64,000 bases of DNA from Crambe crambe. Taxonomy: Eukaryota; Porifera; Demospongiae; Poecilosclerida; Crambeidae. Below the pieces are notes generated by a model. That model did no database searches and was not told the origin of the DNA. It saw nothing but the letters and a program-made list of their open reading frames with translations. The stretch spans positions 5,104,501 to 5,168,500 of the forward strand of contig OZ004586.1 of the NCBI GenBank assembly GCA_963924555.1. Reading direction: 5' to 3'. Numbering within the stretch: position 1 is the stretch's first letter; every line of letters begins with the position of its first letter. The position numbers and the translations under genes are program-made. Positions 60,201-64,000 of the stretch are shown here, piece after piece.

Positions 60201-61203
60201 AGTAAAGCTCTCTAGTATGTTCACATGCTTGTTTACCATCTCCGTACATAAGTTTTGGGCATGTATGCACTGTGACTTGGCACTCCAGTGCTGAGATAAA
60301 AATAGAGTAGAGATCTGGTTTATGAAATTAACAAGTTGGAGTATGTGCAATATGCACATGCAGGGCACTACTAATATGCCTGGGGATTTTGGAGTGTAGA
60401 CCTAGATATGTAGAACAATTTCAATGAGTCGTGACCCGAGAGTCAGCTCGCTTGCTGCACTCATTCGAATCATTTATAGAAGAGTTGTTTTGTTTTATCG
60501 ATCATCCCAATTAAAAAAGATGACAGAATACTACTGGAAATTGCTCTCTAGAAGATTCTTTATTGTAATCTCATATTTTAAAAATTCCTGGCATGTCCCT
60601 GATGTCCCTGATGTGGCTTAATGTCTCCTCAACTAAGTACAGTCCACACATATAATACATAGCTAAGCATGCACACTAGTTGTTAGGCACACCTTGCTGT
60701 CAGAGTCACTCTTTAAAGTAGTTACTTCTTTGATATGATCAAACAATAGACCAGCATCCAGCACCTTGCAACGAAACTTCTGACTCACATCACTCCATTC
60801 AACAAAGCTAGAAAGAAAAAAGGTGATCCACAAGGTTCCTTCTTCCTCCAGTCCCAAAGAGGAAACTAGAAAAAAGTTAATGTAGTTAAGCTTTCCATTA
60901 GTACTAGTGATGTGGATACTCACCAGCTTTGAAAAGCTCCCTTAGAAAGTCATATAAGCTTTTCAATATGGTTGGTGCTGTAGCAATATAATCTGCTAAT
61001 ACAGTCTTAGACTGCCTGTCACTATTGTTGTAAAACCTTCCAATGTCTGAAAAGGTTTTAGAGACTTCATCACCAATTTCACCACTGAGTGAGGTATAAC
61101 TTAGTCTCCCTACTTTCAGTTCAATTCTAAACTTTGCAATCACGTTAAGGCCCTTTTGCAGCAGCTCCCTGAAGCTCTCGAGTTCCCTATTTGAGCAGTC
61201 CAT
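51254..61203 (-). CDS. Tandem paralog B: helical-repeat protein with CxxC/SHxxP/CxxC module and C-terminal Cys cluster (1189 aa)
   Basis: Five exons, minus strand: 61203-60924, 60865-60693, 58883-58271, 57354-55449, 51851-51254. They sum to 3570 bp with phases 1, 0, 1, 2 as in paralog A. Residues 1-355 are ARM/HEAT-like helices (AACTLIWKLLERLPLQ; AVITALQPLRNCGQPRLQIL) with an acidic duplicated LEDEE/LDLEDEE patch. A TPR-like start of exon 4 (KYEECIYFCKSSTHIQ) leads to CYLC at 478-481, SHYFP at 536-540 and CLAC at 586-589. The gap between CYLC and SHYFP is about 54 residues, against about 8 in A. Shared later blocks are PGLISTAGFFV, FLPDDNPK and LLPQMLKLKG. The last exon has CxxxxxCWYCxxxCxxC (1000-1016) and FCSSKC (1037-1042). 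Intron 4 is 3.6 kb and filled with MITEs. No known family name; probably intracellular. Confidence 0.8.
51930..52005. repeat. Poly-pyrimidine (T-rich) tract
   Basis: T9-12 runs separated by single C, in intron 4 of paralog B about 80 bp upstream (transcript sense) of the last exon's acceptor. Confidence 0.7.
52108..52400. mobile_element. 293-bp near-perfect palindromic MITE
   Basis: The left arm caagtgaaaggaaaaaaatt, then aaaaaggccatgtagggtta, is matched by taaccctacatggcctttt and ccctttcacttg at the right. Pairing continues through gttgacagaaactgttaaag and ends around a loop of about 50 bp near 52250. Lies in intron 4 of paralog B. Confidence 0.85.
52642..52851 (+). CDS. Possible short exon or orphan reading frame
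   Basis: An open frame of about 67 codons without an ATG: KGLVTAIKEDDDERIIRFRR followed by WLVPIFDAVLEEFEQSYHHL, ending at TAG. Composition is protein-like (amphipathic helices, balanced charge), unlike the surrounding repeats. It lies on the opposite strand inside intron 4 of paralog B. No upstream exon found and no family recognised; it could be the last exon of a nested gene or a gene fragment. Confidence 0.3.
   Translation: MSLSYVKGLVTAIKEDDDERIIRFRRWLVPIFDAVLEEFEQSYHHLLHYFPDVRSLVEPVARIEEIQRV
52984..53268. mobile_element. Foldback MITE of the AAGTAAGGAAACAAGGG family, copy 3
   Basis: The arms gatgaccattgctcaaaaaa and gtaaggaaacaagggtaggg pair with ccccacccttgttttcctta and gctatggtcatcccta. 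Followed at 53270-53500 by the block found in direct duplicate at 47535-48060. Confidence 0.75.
54060..54270. repeat. GTAGGGATG-box element fragment
   Basis: Left edge tatcagagagcacagtagtg then ctatgtagggatga, right edge actagtcatccctacat. A small element with the same end structure as the GAGAGTACGATAG family. Similar isolated ends are at 52890-52932, 53925-53965 and 54500-54530. Confidence 0.5.
54569..54960. mobile_element. TAGCGTAAGGCACC MITE, truncated copy
   Basis: The first 390 bp align with 1340-1960 with deletions (tcgaccagac, gatggtcgtcaaagcc, aacaacaaccataggga). The right terminus is missing. Confidence 0.6.
59075..60660. other. Intron 2 of paralog B: repeats only
   Basis: Contains a cagccatccctacttgtcta / tagaataggtatttttttcc MITE end (59127-59170) and a fragment of the gacagtgagcgagcaagca family (60365-60470). 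No exon seen. Confidence 0.5.
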
Positions 61204-62025
61204 CTATAGCTATTAGGGGAGACGTTACGGGGGGCCCAGGTCAGGAAATCCGCTGTATGTGTCAAACCATAGACTATATAGGTTCCTACATGGACTGGAA
61301 ACGCCTATTAAATTAATATTAACAAGCACTTCCGGTCGTGTGATATCCGTGTTGCGCCTATTGCGCTGCAGCTGTATCTCCATGAACAGGAAAGATCACT
61401 TTAGTGGTTAACCGTACAAGCTTGTAAGTGGCTATGAAGAGGCTGAACTCTGCCAGGGAGACTATACTACAAGATGCCAAGACCCTGGGATTATTGTCAG
61501 AGCAAAACTCGAGTTAAAGTGTGCTCTAGCAGTTAAAATTGCATATAAATACTTTGTGTAATTTTATCTCCTGAAGTAGTTCTATCATCCATATTTAATG
61601 TGGTTGAGGACTTGAAGTACATGTTAGTAAATTGTTTTAAAAGATACATATCAACTTTCTACTACATTGTTACTAACTACTACACCTTTCTTTGTCAAAT
61701 AGTATACCTGCTTTGTGTAATTTTCTAGGACCAAGTTTAACCTATCCAGCTCATACTGTAATATAAGCAGTTCATATAAAGTTTGCAGTGGTGCATGGTA
61801 TTGTTTTTATCCATTTGGGGTACATATTTGGTTGTAGAAATTCACTAGACAGTTAATTAATTGATGGAAACAGCCGGCCCAGAATACAATATCCAGTAAG
61901 TATTACCATAAATATACGGAACACCGCAAGGCGGATGTAATTAATCATTTCCAGTCCATTCTGGAACCTCTATAGTCTATGGTCAAACAAATCCGTAACT
62001 AGCTATACACGCCGCGGTAAGCAGT
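61204..62025. promoter_or_regulatory. Divergent intergenic region between paralog B and the hydrolase gene
   Basis: About 820 bp separate the ATG of paralog B (minus) and the ATG of the hydrolase (plus), so both promoters and 5' leaders must lie here. No TATA box or other specific element can be called with confidence. Confidence 0.4.
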
Positions 62026-63330
62026 ATGGACAATGGAGAGAAGCTTGTTACATCAACTTGGGAAGAGCTGATAGCCAGCAGAAACGAGGTGGATCGTGCA
62101 GTGCTCCCTTCTGTACGACAGGCACTGTGGGACAAGTATCGGTCTTCCTTCAAGTGTCAAGCCAGCCAGGAGTTGAGCTCCAGAACATTGTGTGAAAAGA
62201 TGAAGATGTGGTATGATGTGACTGGAGGGAAGCCACCGGAAGGCTACCCACTCTATATATGTCTCCATGGAGGAGGAGGTGCCCCCACTTTCATCAACGA
62301 TTCACAGTGGAAGGACATGCAGAAATACTATCTAGATAGTGTCTCCACTGGTGTGTATGTTGCCCCCAGGGGTATCACAGATACTTGGAACCTCCACTTT
62401 GTCAAGGAGTCCTACACACTCTATGACAGACTCATTGCCTACATGATCTTGTGCCACAATGTCGACCCTAACCGTGTCTACCTGCTGGGTTTTTCTGCAG
62501 GTGGCGATGCTGTGTATCAGGTGACCCCTCGGATGGCAGACAGGTGGGCAGCAGCAAGCATGTCATCAGGTCATCCTAATGGAATACGTATGGACAACTT
62601 GTATCGTGTTCCATTTGTAATCCAAGTTGGAGAACGTGACCACACTTATGACCGCTGTGCAGTTGGAATAAAATATGGTGTGAAACTGAGTGACCTGCAG
62701 AAGCTATATCCTGATGGTTACATCCATGAGTGTTGGGTGCATTTAAACAAAGGCCACAATTTCAAGGACAATGACCAACAGCAACGTCCATACATGATCG
62801 CCTGTAACCCTAAAAGCAAAGGCGACTACTCAAAGACTGTGAAACAAAACACAAACGCAGTTGCCTGGGTTAGTCAGCATCGGCGGAATCCTGTTCCCTC
62901 CCATGTTATCTGGGACGTTGGCACTCGAGCAACTAGGCATCCCCTCCATCCTATTGAAGGAGTGACAGCCCCTTCTGACCTGTTCTACTGGATTGGAATT
63001 AGGAATCCACGAAGGAGCACAGAATCTGATGCAACATATATTGAAGCAACATTAGATCGTGACTCTAATACGATTCACATCAGGGAAGAAGGGTGTGGGT
63101 CTTATATATGCATACTGATTAATGACCACATGCTGGACACTAGGAGTGAGGTGAAAGTAACCATTGGAGTTCAGGAGTTCATGATAAAGGTGCGTCCATC
63201 TCTTGCTACAATGGCTCGTACGCTTCTTGAGCGTGGTGATCCTAACTTCATGTTTGAGTCAGAGATCTGTCTCTCTAGACATGTTTCAGAATCTGTTCAG
63301 TGGGAAATCTCTGGAACGCTAGCTAGATAG
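62026..63330 (+). CDS. Alpha/beta hydrolase (esterase-like), intronless
   Basis: A 434-codon uninterrupted gene starting at the first ATG of the open frame. The alpha/beta-hydrolase core is complete: an oxyanion-hole loop HGGGGAPT at residues 81-88, the nucleophile elbow GFSAGG at 155-160 with Ser157, an acid-residue region GERDHTYD at 202-209, and KGHNF with the likely catalytic His244. The order and spacing fit a PHB-depolymerase/feruloyl-esterase-like esterase. The C-terminal half (about 260-434) is a separate beta-rich region (VEWVSQ-like AVAWVSQ, then a TYIEATLDRDSNTIHI repeat-like strand pattern) that may bind substrate. No signal peptide is obvious, so probably cytosolic. The substrate is unknown. 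The lack of introns next to multi-exon genes and the bacterial feel of the fold leave horizontal transfer open but unproven. Confidence 0.75.
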   Translation: MDNGEKLVTSTWEELIASRNEVDRAVLPSVRQALWDKYRSSFKCQASQELSSRTLCEKMKMWYDVTGGKPPEGYPLYICLHGGGGAPTFINDSQWKDMQKYYLDSVSTGVYVAPRGITDTWNLHFVKESYTLYDRLIAYMILCHNVDPNRVYLLGFSAGGDAVYQVTPRMADRWAAASMSSGHPNGIRMDNLYRVPFVIQVGERDHTYDRCAVGIKYGVKLSDLQKLYPDGYIHECWVHLNKGHNFKDNDQQQRPYMIACNPKSKGDYSKTVKQNTNAVAWVSQHRRNPVPSHVIWDVGTRATRHPLHPIEGVTAPSDLFYWIGIRNPRRSTESDATYIEATLDRDSNTIHIREEGCGSYICILINDHMLDTRSEVKVTIGVQEFMIKVRPSLATMARTLLERGDPNFMFESEICLSRHVSESVQWEISGTLAR

Positions 63331-63496
63331 TTAGCTAAGTAGGTCCTTCTTATGAAAAACTTTCATACTAAGACGTGTTAATTACGTGTCACTTCCTGTC
63401 TGGTGGCTTGTATTAGGTCAATGGAGTGGTATTTTACCTTTCAGCTAGTGCTTTCATTTTTTATACTTACTAAATGAAAGGTTGGTCTTTACCTTT

Positions 63497-63502
63497 AATA
63501 AA
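63497..63502 (+). promoter_or_regulatory. Poly(A) signal AATAAA for the hydrolase gene
   Basis: Canonical aataaa 167 bp after the stop codon at 63328-63330. Confidence 0.55.
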
Positions 63503-63504
63503 CT

Positions 63505-64000
63505 CAGTGCCCTCTCTGATGTGGCAGGGCTAACTAGTGAGATTTCAGCATGGGTACCTATCTTCAGTACACTGGACATCTCGATGCAAAATGGATTAGG
63601 CCTATGATACTTTGCATGTGGATAGCCAACAGTATGAACTATAATTATAATCATGCAAAAAACTTGTCTAGCTTGAAAACACACTGAACTGCAGGACAAT
63701 GAAATGTCATAAAAAATCACATTTTGGAGTGGCACAGCAATGTTCCCAAAATTTTAAGCTGCTATCTGATTAAATAACATGTCCCAGTTTCTGAAGCCTT
63801 ATGAACCGGCAAGTGGTTTGTAGTGTGGTTTAATAATGACATTCATCTTAGTGTAAACTGATATGCACATAAACATACACATTGTAAGATCCTATGCATC
63901 ATACGTACAATATACACACTTATGGAGAAGCCTTCTCCTAAAGAAAATGATAAAACTATTATTAAAATGCATACCTAAATCCTATGCAAAATTTTCTAAT
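63505..64000. other. Gene-free stretch at window end
   Basis: No supported exon or repeat. Short minus-strand open frames here look like chance. Confidence 0.4.

Overview
This is a eukaryotic, AT-rich, intron-containing window, most likely from an early-branching animal and probably a demosponge. The evidence is spliced genes with GT-AG introns, a PRPF3 gene, a multi-pass membrane protein of the NRxGLLCxxC type that I associate with sponges and cnidarians, very frequent CTAGCTAG-type sequence, and dense small non-autonomous transposons. There are no operons and no bacterial signals. The organism call is inference from gene families and sequence style.

Layout. 1-15.5 kb is almost entirely transposon debris: a Ty3/gypsy relic (about 240-1250), nested MITEs (1340-3020), hairpin elements, and an inverted-repeat-flanked relic of a Cys-rich gene that is itself split by a MITE (6689-8918). 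15.6-29.7 kb (minus) is PRPF3, a U4/U6 snRNP splicing factor. It starts with a PWI-domain exon at 29711 and ends at 15602; its introns are packed with repeats, including a 1.57-kb foldback, and hold a same-strand intronless multi-pass membrane protein gene (20140-22080). 30.6-32.0 kb (minus) is a single-exon cupin protein related to cysteine dioxygenase. 33.0-37.6 kb (plus) is a 5'-truncated retroelement with poly(A) and a target-site duplication, directly upstream of a spliced but broken S-adenosylmethionine synthetase (MAT) pseudogene. 39.7-61.2 kb (minus) holds two tandem five-exon paralogs (1137 and 1189 aa) with identical intron phases: helical N-terminus, a central CxxC...SHxxP...CxxC module and a C-terminal cysteine cluster. 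62.0-63.3 kb (plus) is an intronless alpha/beta hydrolase, divergent from the second paralog.

The most interesting content is the tandem paralog pair, reconstructed here exon by exon with all splice phases closing, whose domain combination I cannot match to a named family. Next are the unprocessed MAT pseudogene, whose acceptor polypyrimidine tract is a pure (TC)110 array, and the shared GTAGGGATG box at the ends of many otherwise different MITEs.

Limits: gene models were built by eye from splice consensus and reading frame. Two PRPF3 segments expected from the human protein were not found, and its first exon end is unresolved. All family assignments come from recognition of motifs, not from a search.
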